Source: Arcticibacter sp041902385 (lineage in GTDB: Bacteria > Bacteroidota > Bacteroidia > Sphingobacteriales > Sphingobacteriaceae). Taken from it: a stretch of 64,000 bases of DNA. The notes beneath the pieces were generated by a model. That model did no database searches, was not told the DNA's origin, and worked only from the letters and a program-made list of their open reading frames with translations. Shown here in pieces: positions 25,807 to 36,486 of this stretch (positions within the stretch are counted from its first letter, which is position 1; each line of letters opens with the position of its first letter). The translations under genes and the position numbers were made by a program. The stretch covers positions 1,488,001 to 1,552,000 of the forward strand of contig NZ_CP169244.1 of the NCBI RefSeq assembly GCF_041902385.1. Direction: 5' to 3'.

Positions 25807-28800
25807 ATGAAAAAACTTTTATCAAGTTTATTCATCTTGTTGCTATTTGCGGCAAATGTAATAGCTCAAGAGCGTACCGTAACCGGTACGGTAAAAGGGA
25901 AGGATGACGGGCTTCCTCTTCCCGGAGTAAGCGTAAGAGTAAAGGGCTCTACAATCGGTACTCAGACGGGCTCTAATGGCCAATTTTCTATTAAGGTGCC
26001 TGGAAATAATGCAACACTCGTTTTTACTTATATTGGGTATTCAGAGCAGCAGGTCGTTGTTGGCGCTAAGACTGTAATTAATGCTCTCCTCGTCTCAGAC
26101 ACAAAGCAGCTTGGGGAAGTAGTTGTAACGGCCTTAGGTATCTCTCGACAAGCAAAATCGCTTGGGTATAGCGCATCTGTTGTTAAATCGGATGAACTCA
26201 CTAAAGCAAGAGAGACTAATGTACTAAATTCGCTTGCCGGTAAAGCTGCCGGTGTTAGAATTAATTCCCAATCTGGTACATTAGGGGGCTCGACAAAGGT
26301 GGTTATAAGAGGAGTGAACTCCTTGGGGGCTAGTGAAGTGTTGTTTATCATAGACGGAGTTCCCGTTAGTAACGGGACTTCTTCGGGCGGAACCACTTCC
26401 AATAACGTGGATTATGGTAACCGAATTGGAGACTTGAGTTCGGACGACATTGAGTCGATGACCGTGTTAAAGGGTGCAGCCGCTGCGGCTTTGTATGGTT
26501 CGAGGGCAAGGGATGGAGCCATTGTAATCACTACGAAAAAGGGCAGCAAAGGTCAGAGCGTGTCAATTGACGTAAACTCTTCCATGAGATTTGATAATCC
26601 TCTTGTCCTTCCGGATTTTCAGAACGAGTATGCGCAAGGCACGTTTAATCCAACAACTAAGCAATACGATTACAGCCTGAAGAATTTAAATGGCTGGGGT
26701 CCTAAGATTGCCGATGTTCAGAATCAAACGTTTCCCAACTTCTTAGGGAATCAAGTTACGTTACAGGCGCACCCAGATAATGTTAAAGATTTTTTTGACA
26801 CAGGTGTTTCGTACCTGAACAACGTGGCTTTTTCTGGCGGAGATCAAAACTCTGACTATCGATTGAGTTTTAGTGCTGCTAACGAAAAAGGTATAATTCC
26901 TAACTCAAAGTTGGGGAAGTACAATTTTTCAATTAACGCAGGTCGGCAATTCTCTAAGACCTTGTCATCAAGGTTTAGTGGAAGCTACAGCCGGATTTCG
27001 GCAGACGGCAGACCAGCGCAAAGTTCGAATAATCTTAATATAATTACTTCGGCAGTTTATGGTTTGCCGAGGACGATCGATATAAACGATATAAAGAACA
27101 ACTACGAAGATCCTGTTACGAAAAATCAGATATTCTTGTCATCAAATCGGGATGGTAACAACCCTTATTGGATAGTCAACTATAACACCAACAATAATAA
27201 GGTTGACCGTTTCGTGGGATCCTATACGTTGAACTATAAGCCGACTACTTGGCTTACTGTCAACAATAACCTAGGGGGTGACATTTATCGCGAGAGACGG
27301 ACGTCTGTTGTTAGAAAAGGAACTGCCGGAACGTTAAATGGAAAGTTCTCAAATTACGATTTATTCTATCGCCAGATTAACAACGATTTCATTGTAACGG
27401 CTGAAAAGAATGATCTAGTTAAAGATTTAGACCTGAAATTTATTTTAGGAAATAATATCAATGAAAGGGAAAGCCAAAGCACAAACGTTGATGCTCTTGA
27501 TTTAACGATAGACCAGCTATGGAATTATACGAATGCAGCGAGCAAAAACCCTACTTTGGGTTACTCTAAAAGACGAGTAATTGGTGTTTATGGAGATCTT
27601 AGTCTTTCTTATAAAGACTATTTGTACTTGGATGTTACCGGGCGTAATGACTGGACATCTACACTTCCGGTTCAAAGCCGGTCTTACTTTTACCCATCTG
27701 TAGGCGGTTCTTTTATCTTTTCAGAACTGCTGAAGGATAAAAATCTGGACTGGTTAAGCTACGGTAAACTTCGTGCCAGCTGGGCTTCGGTGGGCAGTGA
27801 TCTGGATCCATATAATCTTGATTTTCAGTATAACCCGGTCTCCACTGTCTTCATGCAGTATGTAAGCAGTACTGCTGTAGCATTTCCTACCGGTTCTATT
27901 TTAACAGCTTTTACCGGACCTCGAATTCTTCCCAACGCGAACTTGAAACCACAGCGTCAAAACTCTTATGAATTTGGCGCTGAAATGCGATTTTTAAATA
28001 ACCGGATAGGCTTTGACTTAACGTATTATAATACGAAAACTAGAGATCAGCTTATTCCGATAGATGTTGCAATTTCGACGGGGTATTTTGCTAAGTATGT
28101 GAACGTTGGACTAATATCTAACAAAGGAATTGAGCTTGCCGCCAACTTTGAGCCGGTCAAGAATAAAGATTTTACGTGGGGAATTAACGTTAATTTTGCA
28201 AAAAACAAGCAAAAAGTTGAGGAGCTCGCTCCTGGTCTTACTCAGTACAGTTTGGCAAGCGGATGGAGCGGTCTCCAGATTAAAGCTAAACCTGGAGAAT
28301 CTTTTCAATTATATGGTAGCAAGTGGGAACGGGATTCTGTATCTGGTCAGCTAATCTTGAATTCTAGTAGCGGACTTCGTACAGCAGTTGCCGACAAGCC
28401 GTTGGGAACGATTTATCCTGATTGGACGATGGGTATTTCAAACGAACTTCGATATAAGGGTGTTTCATTGAGCGCTCTTGTCGATATAAGGCAAGGTGGT
28501 GTATTTTATTCTGGAACGGTCGCTGCGCTCAGGGCGTCTGGACTAGCTAAGGAGACTGCAGGAGACAGGACGCCAATTGTGGATCCTGGACTGATGAGAC
28601 AGGGCGATAAGGGGACTCTAGTTCCTAATACGACGCCAGTAAGAAGTATGCAAGATTATTGGAATACTAACTACGCTACTTCTCTTACCGAAGCAAATGT
28701 ATTCGACGCATCTTTCATAAAGCTCAGAGAGGTCAGACTGTCTTACATGCTTCCAAAGTCTCTCTTTAGACAAGGTAGCGTAATTAAAACAGCTGAGATA

Positions 28801-28959
28801 GGTATTGAAGCGAGAAATCTATGGTTAATCAAAAGTCATGTGCCTCACGTGGATCCGGAACTTAACTTTTTCGGAGCGGGAAGTGTTGGAGAAGGTGTCG
28901 AATTTAATAGTGTTCCTTCCACTCGTTCGTTTGGTGCAAACTTGAGGTTGTCATTTTAG
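25807..28959 (+). CDS. SusC/RagA family TonB-linked outer-membrane protein (pair 2)
   Basis: A 1050-residue importer. The signal peptide ends at NVIAQ (about 21), the regulatory-like domain has PLPGVSVRVKGSTIGTQTG, and EVVVTALG marks the TonB-box region. The plug carries SLAGKAAGVRI, VVIRGVNSLG, LFIIDGVPVSNG and VLKGAAAAALYGSRARDGAIVITTKKG, then barrel to ANLRLSF. The ALG-type box and plug resemble pair 4 more than pairs 1 and 3, and both have a SusD-like_2-type partner. The partner gene starts 18 bases downstream. Confidence 0.95.
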   Translation: MKKLLSSLFILLLFAANVIAQERTVTGTVKGKDDGLPLPGVSVRVKGSTIGTQTGSNGQFSIKVPGNNATLVFTYIGYSEQQVVVGAKTVINALLVSDTKQLGEVVVTALGISRQAKSLGYSASVVKSDELTKARETNVLNSLAGKAAGVRINSQSGTLGGSTKVVIRGVNSLGASEVLFIIDGVPVSNGTSSGGTTSNNVDYGNRIGDLSSDDIESMTVLKGAAAAALYGSRARDGAIVITTKKGSKGQSVSIDVNSSMRFDNPLVLPDFQNEYAQGTFNPTTKQYDYSLKNLNGWGPKIADVQNQTFPNFLGNQVTLQAHPDNVKDFFDTGVSYLNNVAFSGGDQNSDYRLSFSAANEKGIIPNSKLGKYNFSINAGRQFSKTLSSRFSGSYSRISADGRPAQSSNNLNIITSAVYGLPRTIDINDIKNNYEDPVTKNQIFLSSNRDGNNPYWIVNYNTNNNKVDRFVGSYTLNYKPTTWLTVNNNLGGDIYRERRTSVVRKGTAGTLNGKFSNYDLFYRQINNDFIVTAEKNDLVKDLDLKFILGNNINERESQSTNVDALDLTIDQLWNYTNAASKNPTLGYSKRRVIGVYGDLSLSYKDYLYLDVTGRNDWTSTLPVQSRSYFYPSVGGSFIFSELLKDKNLDWLSYGKLRASWASVGSDLDPYNLDFQYNPVSTVFMQYVSSTAVAFPTGSILTAFTGPRILPNANLKPQRQNSYEFGAEMRFLNNRIGFDLTYYNTKTRDQLIPIDVAISTGYFAKYVNVGLISNKGIELAANFEPVKNKDFTWGINVNFAKNKQKVEELAPGLTQYSLASGWSGLQIKAKPGESFQLYGSKWERDSVSGQLILNSSSGLRTAVADKPLGTIYPDWTMGISNELRYKGVSLSALVDIRQGGVFYSGTVAALRASGLAKETAGDRTPIVDPGLMRQGDKGTLVPNTTPVRSMQDYWNTNYATSLTEANVFDASFIKLREVRLSYMLPKSLFRQGSVIKTAEIGIEARNLWLIKSHVPHVDPELNFFGAGSVGEGVEFNSVPSTRSFGANLRLSF

Positions 28960-28977
28960 AAAAAAGGAAGAAATAAA

Positions 28978-30429
28978 ATGAAAAATAAGAATATACTCCT
29001 GCTTTTTTGGGCATTAGTAATGCTTGCAGGAACATCGTGTAATAAATATCTTGATATCAATAAGAGTCCGTTGACGGCAACGGAAATAGAGCCGAAGCTG
29101 TTATTTGGTTATGCAATAACCGCATGGGATGTTAATAAAAATAGCGGGGACGCATGGATCCCGTTGTCTTTTATGGCGCAGAATTTGGCAAGCGGCAACG
29201 ACCTGGACTGGTTTGGAGGTAACTCGTATGACTTAAGTCCGAACACCTTAGGAAATACCTGGAAAGTTTACTACAGTACTGCCGGAAATAATCTAAAATT
29301 AGCTATTAGAGCAGCAGAGGGGGCTGAGCCAGCAAATAATAATGCAGCAGCTCAATGTAAAATCGTCCTGGCACAGCTTGTGTACGAGGCTACAACGCTG
29401 TATGGAGATGTTCCTTTTTCTGAGGCATGGGATCCTGAGAAAAATCCTTATCCTCATTATCAGCCACAAAAAGAGGTGTTAGAAGGCGTAATTAAGTTAT
29501 TAGACGAAGCAATGGCTCAAATTGACGAAGCTAGCCCGCTAAAAATATCAGATTACGACGTATTCTATAAGGGCGACTTAACAAAATGGAGAAAGCTCGC
29601 CAATTCTATCAAGTTTAAAACCCTGATGGTAATGGTTGACAAGGATCCGTCCAAAGCGAGTGCTATTGGAGAATTGTTAAACAACCCTTCTTCTATGATG
29701 TCTTCTGCCGCTGACAACTGGGTATACTCCTACTACACGGCAAGTAATCAGGAAAATCCTAAGTTTAGGTTATTTAAGACCTATACTAATGAGACAAATA
29801 CCTTCCTTTACGCTCATAAAAACGTGTATGATTTTATGGCGCCGAAGAATGATCCCAGAATTCCAAGGTACTTTAAAACCGGGGCCGACGGTCAATATCA
29901 CGCACTAGCTTCTGATGAACCGTATAATGCAAATTCTTCGCTGATTAGCGATTATCTCTATCGTAAGGATGCTCCTTCAGTAATCACTTCGTATCAGGAA
30001 ATAGCTTTGCTCAAGGCGGAAGCTTATGCAAGAGGATTAGGAGTGGCCCGGGATCTGGCAAAAGCGCAAGATTTGTATCGCGCGGGGGTGGAAGCTTCAA
30101 TGAAGTTTTATCAAGCTGATAACGGAGCAATTGCTGAATATGTGAGTGATCCAGCTCGTTTGGTGCCGTTAACCATCGCGACGGATCCTGTTAAAGAGAT
30201 TCATATCCAGCAATGGTTAGATTTAATGGATCGGCCAATGGAGGCTTTTGTTCAGTGGAGACGCTCGGGACCTGAGGGAAGTGAAGTTCCAGCATTGACT
30301 GTTCCTCCTCGCGCAACGCAAGGGCCTCTTATAAGAAGGTTTCCTTTATCTCCTGACGAATCTGCTGCCAACCCTAATATTCCTAATCCGCAGCCTAAGT
30401 ATTATGATAAGATGTGGTTCGATCTTTAG
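28978..30429 (+). CDS. SusD/RagB family lipoprotein, SusD-like_2 type (pair 2)
   Basis: A 483-residue lipoprotein with lipobox LAGTSCNKY (cysteine near 21). The body matches the SusD-like_2 group, not canonical SusD: LYGDVPFSEAWDPE, GDLTKWRKLANSIKFKTLM, and near the C-terminus IQQWLDLMDRPMEAFVQWRRSG with IPNPQPKYYDKMWFDL. It pairs with the upstream SusC. A very strong terminator follows, so pairs 2 and 3 are separate transcription units. Confidence 0.92.
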   Translation: MKNKNILLLFWALVMLAGTSCNKYLDINKSPLTATEIEPKLLFGYAITAWDVNKNSGDAWIPLSFMAQNLASGNDLDWFGGNSYDLSPNTLGNTWKVYYSTAGNNLKLAIRAAEGAEPANNNAAAQCKIVLAQLVYEATTLYGDVPFSEAWDPEKNPYPHYQPQKEVLEGVIKLLDEAMAQIDEASPLKISDYDVFYKGDLTKWRKLANSIKFKTLMVMVDKDPSKASAIGELLNNPSSMMSSAADNWVYSYYTASNQENPKFRLFKTYTNETNTFLYAHKNVYDFMAPKNDPRIPRYFKTGADGQYHALASDEPYNANSSLISDYLYRKDAPSVITSYQEIALLKAEAYARGLGVARDLAKAQDLYRAGVEASMKFYQADNGAIAEYVSDPARLVPLTIATDPVKEIHIQQWLDLMDRPMEAFVQWRRSGPEGSEVPALTVPPRATQGPLIRRFPLSPDESAANPNIPNPQPKYYDKMWFDL

Positions 30430-30466
30430 GTTTCGGTTTTCGGAAAATTGAGCGATTTAAAACGTA

Positions 30467-30507
30467 GCAAAAAAAAGCAGAGTGACATTCACTCTGCTTT
30501 TTTTTGC
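30467..30507. terminator. Perfect 19-bp hairpin terminator after SusCD pair 2
   Basis: The arms 30467-30485 and 30489-30507 are exact reverse complements around a three-base loop (CAT), with eight A at the left foot and eight T at the right. Confidence 0.9.
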
Positions 30508-30646
30508 GGGCTGCATAGCTTGCGATAATAGGGTGTGGGGTGCGTTGCATGAATACTTCGGGTGCTGATAACGCTTATTGTGATGGTTTGTTTTCGTATT
30601 TTACACTTTTTATGGTAAAAAGTTAATACTATAAGGATTTTTGCAC

Positions 30647-30670
30647 TATCTTTAAGAAATCATTAATTTA
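30647..30670 (+). promoter_or_regulatory. -7-like box plus conserved SusC leader motif (pair 3)
   Basis: TATCTTTA (30647-30654) is followed after three bases by AATCATTAATTTA (30658-30670), which ends nine bases before the SusC ATG. Confidence 0.45.
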
Positions 30671-30679
30671 TTTAGGTGT

Positions 30680-33600
30680 ATGGTTAGAAAACTACTAAAC
30701 ATTGTACTGCTTTTTGCTTTCATAGTAGGGGCCTTGACGGTAAATGGTCAAAGTCGCTCGATTTCTGGTAGAATTACGAGCTCGGATGATGGAGCCTCAC
30801 TTCCTGGCGTTAGTGTTAGATTGAAGGGGACATCCATTGGTACTCAAACAGGGGCTGCTGGTCAGTTTTCGATCTCTGTTGCGGGTAATACGTCCGTATT
30901 AGTTATTTCATATGTTGGTTATGTCACAAAGGAGGTTCCGGTAGGATCAAGATCAGTAATAAACGTAGCCCTCGTTTCTGACACTAAGCAGTTGGGGGAA
31001 GTAGTGGTGGTAGCCTATGGTACTGCAAAAAAGGAAGCTTACACGGGTTCTATGGCTCAGGTTAAGAGCGAGGACATAGAAAAGCGCCCTGTTACGAATG
31101 CGATCAATGCCCTAGCTGGTGCTGCTCCAGGTGTTACTTTAAATTCGGCAAGTGGTCAGCCGGGATCCGCTCCTTCTATCCGTATTCGCGGTATCGGATC
31201 GGCTAACGCCTCTAATAGTCCATTATACGTTGTTGACGGAGTGCCGTTCTCTGGAAGTATCGCCAATCTGAATACCAATGATATTGAAAGTATGTCAGTG
31301 TTGAAGGATGCTGCCGCGTCGTCACTCTACGGGGCACGCGCTGCCAACGGGGTTGTGATCATTACAACCAAGAAGGGTCGTATGAATAACGATCGTACCG
31401 ATGTGAGAATTTCCCAGGGAATTGTAAACCGGGGCATACCTGAATATGAACGGGTCAATGCTTACGAGTATTATCCGTTGATGTGGGAAGCAAGACGCAA
31501 TTCCCTTGTTTATAACAGCGGACAGACATTGGCCGCGGCTAGTACCAATGCCACAAATGGTATCAAGGGCTTGCTGGGATATAATCCTTTTAAGGATATA
31601 GCCAATAATGCTATTGTTGGGACAGACGGAAAGTTAAATCCTGATGCCAAGCTTCTTCCTGGTTACGCAGATGATTTGGACTGGGCAAAGTACCTGCAAA
31701 GGACCGGACACAGAACAGATGTAAACTTGGGATTCAGTGGGGCGACCGATAAAAACGACTACTTTATGTCCATGGGGTACCTGAACGAAAAGGGATACGT
31801 GCTGAAGTCGGATTACCAACGGTTTACCGGACGTATCAACTACAATCATCAGGTGAAGAAGTGGCTGAAGTCTGGCTTGAATCTGGCCGGAACAGTAACA
31901 CGCTCTACTCAGTCCGCCACTCCGTCGGACGGGGGAACTTCGTACAACAATCCCTTCTACTTCAGTCGGAACATCGGCCCGATCTACCCTGTTTATGTGC
32001 ATGACCTGGCCACGGGGGATTATGTAACGGATGCAAACGGTAAGAAGATTTACGACCTCGGCGGCATGACGGCTTATGGTCTTCCCGCCAGGCCCGCAGG
32101 AGCAAGTAACGGCCGCCACGTACTTGCTGAGACTGAGCTGAATAAAGAGGTCTTCAAGAGGAATGCGCTGAGCGGAAGAACTTATTTGGAGGCAACCTTC
32201 TTAAAAGACTTTAAGTTACGGGTGAATGCAAGTGTGGACATCAGTAATTACTGGAACGCCGAGTTTGAAAATACTCTGGTCGGCGACGGCGCACCGGCAG
32301 GACGTGGAACCAGAAATAGTACGATTACTACCGATATCACGCTGAACGAACTCTTAACTTATACCAAAGCTCTCGATCAGCACCATATTGAGGTACTGGC
32401 CGGACACGAGAATTACGATTATACGTATAACTACCTGAACGGCGTAAGGCAGGGTTTGGCTATTGGAGGATTGGACGAACTAATTAACTTCACCACGACC
32501 AACGAACTGTTATCGTATAAGGACAAGTACAAGACAGAGGGTTACTTCTCACGACTGAACTATGATTACGCAGATAAGTACTTCTTATCAGGATCATTCC
32601 GTCGTGACGGGTCCTCGAGATTTTATGAGAAAAATCGCTGGGGCAACTTCTGGTCTGTTGGCGGCGGCTGGCGTCTTGACAAAGAAGACTTCATGAAACT
32701 TAGCTGGGTAGACCTACTTAAGATCCGCAGTTCTTATGGCCAGGTGGGTAACGATGCGGTATTAACGCAGTCGGGCAATGCAAATTACTATTCTTCGCAG
32801 TTGTTATATAATCTGGATAACAACAATGCACTGGAACCAGGCGTAGCACTGCAGGAGGTGCTCGGAAACCAGAGTATCGAATGGGAAAAGAATTCACAAT
32901 TTGATATTGGTACAGACTTTAGTTTCTTTAAAGGGAGATTAGGCGGCAGTCTGGAGTACTTTAACCGGACATCAGATAATCTGCTTTTCTTCGTTCCTCT
33001 ACCCTTGTCAAGTGGCGTGATCTCTCAGATCCAGAACATCGGTTCTATGTCTAACAAAGGCTGGGAGCTTGCGCTTAACGGTACTCCGGTTAAGTCGAAA
33101 GGTTTTGAGTGGAATATCGACTTGAATATTACGACCATTAAAAACGAAGTGACCAAGTTGCCTCAGAAAGAAATCGTCTCAGGAACTAAGAAACTGATGG
33201 TGGGGCATTCATACTATGACTACTGGCTTCGCGACTGGTATGGAGTAGATCCTTCCGATGGTGCGGGACTTTTCGTCGCTACGCCGGAGGCTGCAACCGA
33301 TGTCCGTACCGTAAATGGGGTAAAAGTGACCACAAATCAGAACAATGCGGCTTATCATTATGCGGGTACAGCTCTTCCTGACTATTACGGGAGTTTTAAC
33401 AACACGTTTTCGTATAAAGGATTCTCGTTGTCGACCTTGTTTACCTACCAGATCGGAGGAAAGATCTATGACGGCGTTTACGCTAATCTGATGCACTCCG
33501 GTACTTACGGGACGGCTCTGCATAAAGACATGTTGAACCGTTGGCAAAAAGAAGGAGATAAAACGGGCGTACCTAGAATGGATAACAGTAAGACGTCCGT

Positions 33601-33859
33601 GTTTGGTTCTGCTTCTGATCGCTGGTTGATCGACGCCTCTTATATCGCTTTGAAGACGGCTACATTGAATTACACGCTACCAGTAAAGCTGAGTTCGAGA
33701 CTTAATCTAAAGAATGCTAATGTGTATGTGAGTGGCGAGAATCTGTTCCAGAAATCAAAAAGAAAGGGACTTGATGCATCTCAGGCATTTAGTGGAGTCA
33801 CATCCAATTACTATCAGCCAGCCCGTATTGTGACGTTAGGTTTAAATGTTTCACTGTAA
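30680..33859 (+). CDS. SusC/RagA family TonB-linked outer-membrane protein (pair 3)
   Basis: A 1059-residue importer. The signal peptide ends near LTVNGQ (about 24). The regulatory-like domain has SLPGVSVRLKGTSIGTQTG; its first part (SRSISGRITSSDDGA) differs from the QERTVTGTV of pairs 2 and 4. The plug has ALAGAAPGVTL, IRIRGIGSANAS and VLKDAAASSLYGARAANGVVIITTKKG. The barrel ends VTLGLNVSL. Its SusD partner begins 13 bases downstream, once a frameshift is taken into account. Confidence 0.95.
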   Translation: MVRKLLNIVLLFAFIVGALTVNGQSRSISGRITSSDDGASLPGVSVRLKGTSIGTQTGAAGQFSISVAGNTSVLVISYVGYVTKEVPVGSRSVINVALVSDTKQLGEVVVVAYGTAKKEAYTGSMAQVKSEDIEKRPVTNAINALAGAAPGVTLNSASGQPGSAPSIRIRGIGSANASNSPLYVVDGVPFSGSIANLNTNDIESMSVLKDAAASSLYGARAANGVVIITTKKGRMNNDRTDVRISQGIVNRGIPEYERVNAYEYYPLMWEARRNSLVYNSGQTLAAASTNATNGIKGLLGYNPFKDIANNAIVGTDGKLNPDAKLLPGYADDLDWAKYLQRTGHRTDVNLGFSGATDKNDYFMSMGYLNEKGYVLKSDYQRFTGRINYNHQVKKWLKSGLNLAGTVTRSTQSATPSDGGTSYNNPFYFSRNIGPIYPVYVHDLATGDYVTDANGKKIYDLGGMTAYGLPARPAGASNGRHVLAETELNKEVFKRNALSGRTYLEATFLKDFKLRVNASVDISNYWNAEFENTLVGDGAPAGRGTRNSTITTDITLNELLTYTKALDQHHIEVLAGHENYDYTYNYLNGVRQGLAIGGLDELINFTTTNELLSYKDKYKTEGYFSRLNYDYADKYFLSGSFRRDGSSRFYEKNRWGNFWSVGGGWRLDKEDFMKLSWVDLLKIRSSYGQVGNDAVLTQSGNANYYSSQLLYNLDNNNALEPGVALQEVLGNQSIEWEKNSQFDIGTDFSFFKGRLGGSLEYFNRTSDNLLFFVPLPLSSGVISQIQNIGSMSNKGWELALNGTPVKSKGFEWNIDLNITTIKNEVTKLPQKEIVSGTKKLMVGHSYYDYWLRDWYGVDPSDGAGLFVATPEAATDVRTVNGVKVTTNQNNAAYHYAGTALPDYYGSFNNTFSYKGFSLSTLFTYQIGGKIYDGVYANLMHSGTYGTALHKDMLNRWQKEGDKTGVPRMDNSKTSVFGSASDRWLIDASYIALKTATLNYTLPVKLSSRLNLKNANVYVSGENLFQKSKRKGLDASQAFSGVTSNYYQPARIVTLGLNVSL

Positions 33860-33872
33860 TTTGATTAGAAGA

Positions 33873-35353
33873 ATGAAAAAAATATTATTTATCCCTTTTT
33901 ACTATTAGTTCTTGCTTTCGCATCGTGTAAGAAAGACGAGCTGAATACGAGCCCGACGGACGCCGTTTCCGGAGAACTTGTATTGTCAACCACGAAGAAC
34001 CAACTCGCTTTGCTCAATGGTACTTATAGAGCTTTTTATAGCCAATACTCTTACGCCGGTTCCGGACAGCAGGATCAGGGCGGACAGGGTTCCATGATGA
34101 TTAATATGGATATGCTGGGCGAAGATCTGGTGCAAACAGCGCAAGGTAATGGCTGGTACAATTCAATTTACAAATGGGAGGCAAGCAGGAGCTCAAAGAG
34201 TTCTACTACAATTTTCGCCTATCGCTTTTACTACAAGATCATTGGAGCAGCTAATCAAATCATTGAATCAATTGATAAAGCTAGCGGTCCTGAGAGCGAG
34301 AGAAAGCAGATTAAGGGCGAAGCTTTAGGTCTGAGAGCATGGTCTTACTTTCAGCTGGTTCAGATCTTCGGTAAAAGATACGACGCGGCGGCCAAACCTA
34401 ACAAACAGTTAGGGGTGCCTTTGTTGACTTCTTTTAATCCGAAAGGACAACCAAGAGCGACAGTTGAAGAAGTATATGCCCAGATTAACAAGGATTTGGA
34501 CGAGGCGGTTACGTTGCTTACCAAAGGGGCGCCTGAGAACAATGTTCACTTTAATCTAAACGCTGCCTACGGGGTGAAAGCAAGGGTTGCTCTAGCGATG
34601 CAAGACTGGGCGAACGCTGCTGCCTATGCTGTTCAGGCAAGAACCGGCTTTAGCCTAATGTCGAATGCCGAAATGTTGAAGGGCTTTAATTCGTACTCTA
34701 ACAGCGAGTGGATGTGGTGCAGTCATCAAATTGACGACCAGACCACTTATTTTTATTCCTTCTTTGCTTACATGTCGGCTAACTTTAATTCTTCCAACAT
34801 TCGGAGTAATCCGAAGGCGATTAACAAGCTCCTCTATGCGAAGATTGCTTCTACTGATATCCGGAAGCAGTGGTGGGATTCGACGGGCGCAACCATTCCG
34901 GTGCCTCCGCAGGGGAATAAGAATCCTTATTCGAACAAGAAGTTTTTAGCAAAGAGCTCGAGCAGTAGTGTGGGTGACGTAGTTTACATGCGCGTATCTG
35001 AGATGTACTTAATTGAAGCAGAGGCTCAGGCACATTTGGGTAATGATGCCGCTGCAGCTGCGGCTCTTTATACTTTGGCTAAAAACCGGAACCCGTCTTA
35101 TGTACTCTCTCCCCGTACCGGGCAGGACCTCCTTAATGAGATCCTCGTACAGCGGCGCGTAGAATTGTGGGGCGAGGGATTTCGGTTCTTTGACCTGAAG
35201 AGATTAAACCTGGCGCTTGATCGCAGGGGTTCGAATCAGGACGAGGCGCTGGCGGTTACAATGCTTGTGCCGGCCGGTGACAAGAGGTGGCAGTTTTTGA
35301 TCCCTGAGGATGAAATTAACGCCAATAATGAGGTCCTGCAGAACGAGATTTAG
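33873..35353 (+). CDS. RagB/SusD family lipoprotein (pair 3), signal peptide out of frame by one base
   Basis: From ATG 33873 the frame reads MKKILFIPF and then hits a stop. If one T is added to the T5 run at 33896-33900, it continues LLLVLAFASCKKDELNTSPTDAVSG and joins the long open frame, giving a normal lipoprotein signal (FASC lipobox) and about 493 residues. Without the repair the only start is a TTG at 33983, which gives a SusD with no signal peptide. SusD motifs are intact: EALGLRAWSYFQLVQIFG, VSEMYLIEAEAQAHLG, RRVELWGEGFRFFDLKR and a final IPEDEINANNEVLQNEI. A base-calling error is the likeliest reason. Confidence 0.88.
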
Positions 35354-35407
35354 TACCGGTAAAGTACCCTCGTTGCTTTTGTAAGCCTGCGAGATGTATG
35401 ATGTTTG

Positions 35408-35443
35408 AATAAGGGGATATACAGCTGTATGTCCCCTTATTTG
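35408..35443. terminator. Terminator after SusCD pair 3
   Basis: Arms AATAAGGGGA (35408-35417) and TCCCCTTATT (35432-35441) pair perfectly. The inner TATACAGCTGTATG extends the stem with one mismatch. Confidence 0.8.
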
Positions 35444-35511
35444 TACTCGCCTTTTTATCGTCTTCTTTTATTAAATTCGTATATTGTCTATACCTCATTT
35501 CATTTCAAATT

Positions 35512-36354
35512 ATGAAAACTGCACCTCGTTCTGTCTTACTATTTTTATTTTGGGCTTTTATGTTCATTTTATCATCTTGCTCAAGATATTACGTTAATAC
35601 GATTGAAAGTGTTAACGTGGCGAAAGATCGAAGCTCAGGCGCCTTCAAGTATGAGAATGACTCCGTTGTAATTGTTTATAGCTTTTTCGGAAAGAATGCG
35701 CCGATTCACATTGCTGTTCAGAATAAGCTGAACGAGTCTCTTTATCTAGACTGGACCAAGTCTGCCCTTGTGCTGAATAATAAGGCGGTAAGCTATTCGG
35801 GGAATAAGGTGTACGTAGCTGGGAGCTTTTATGGCGATACTTTCAAGTGGAACAGAATGGTAACAGATGCCTCTGGTAGTCTTAATGCTTCAGCAGAACT
35901 CCCGGAGGGCGTGGTCTTTTTGCCTCCACATTCCGAGATCGAGCGGGTGCCTCTGTACCTTACTGATGGCGGATTTGACCATATGCCCGACAGCCTTTAT
36001 AAAGAAACCGACTTCCTTTATCCTGAGAACGGCGCAATAAAGGTAAAAGCAGCAGTGTTCAGCGATAAAAATTCTCCCCTGCAATTTAAAAGCTACATCA
36101 CGATGTATACTGGTAAGGCGGCCGACGTTAAACATGTAGGTTATGAGCATAGCTTCTTTGTTTCCAGGTCCATTAAGACCAGGGCCAGACCAACAAACGT
36201 CGCGGAATATCAAAATAAAAGCCCAAATATTTTTTACACATCCAAAGCTACTGCTTATGGCAAAACGGTTGCTGGTGTAGGAATAGCTACTGCCATTCTT
36301 GGATCCGCAGCTCTGATAGAGCATGATGAGAATACCGCCTCCTCTTCCAAGTAA
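35512..36354 (+). CDS. Conserved hypothetical lipoprotein
   Basis: A 280-residue protein with a lipoprotein signal peptide (FILSSCSRY, cysteine near 23). The body is beta-rich and soluble, with segments such as SVVIVYSFFGKNAPIHIAVQNKLNESLYLDW and EGVVFLPPHSEIERVPLYL. A glycine/alanine-rich hydrophobic helix lies near the C-terminus (TVAGVGIATAILGSAALI). I do not recognise a characterised family. It sits between SusCD pairs 3 and 4, with its own upstream gap and no visible link to either. No clear promoter or terminator is seen around it. Confidence 0.75.
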   Translation: MKTAPRSVLLFLFWAFMFILSSCSRYYVNTIESVNVAKDRSSGAFKYENDSVVIVYSFFGKNAPIHIAVQNKLNESLYLDWTKSALVLNNKAVSYSGNKVYVAGSFYGDTFKWNRMVTDASGSLNASAELPEGVVFLPPHSEIERVPLYLTDGGFDHMPDSLYKETDFLYPENGAIKVKAAVFSDKNSPLQFKSYITMYTGKAADVKHVGYEHSFFVSRSIKTRARPTNVAEYQNKSPNIFYTSKATAYGKTVAGVGIATAILGSAALIEHDENTASSSK

Positions 36355-36486
36355 AGAGTGTCTCTGTTTATGGAAAAATCTTAGAATATGGAGTTTTTTT
36401 GAAATAAAAAGGCGAAAGTCGCGTGTGTTTTTGTTGTAATTGTATCTTTTTAATTACATTATTGTGTTTTTTTTAGATTAAAATCA

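Noticed and set aside
31634..32119. 161-codon minus-strand frame inside SusC pair 3
   Set aside because: It is a shadow of the SusC frame; no start context, and its protein has no domain.
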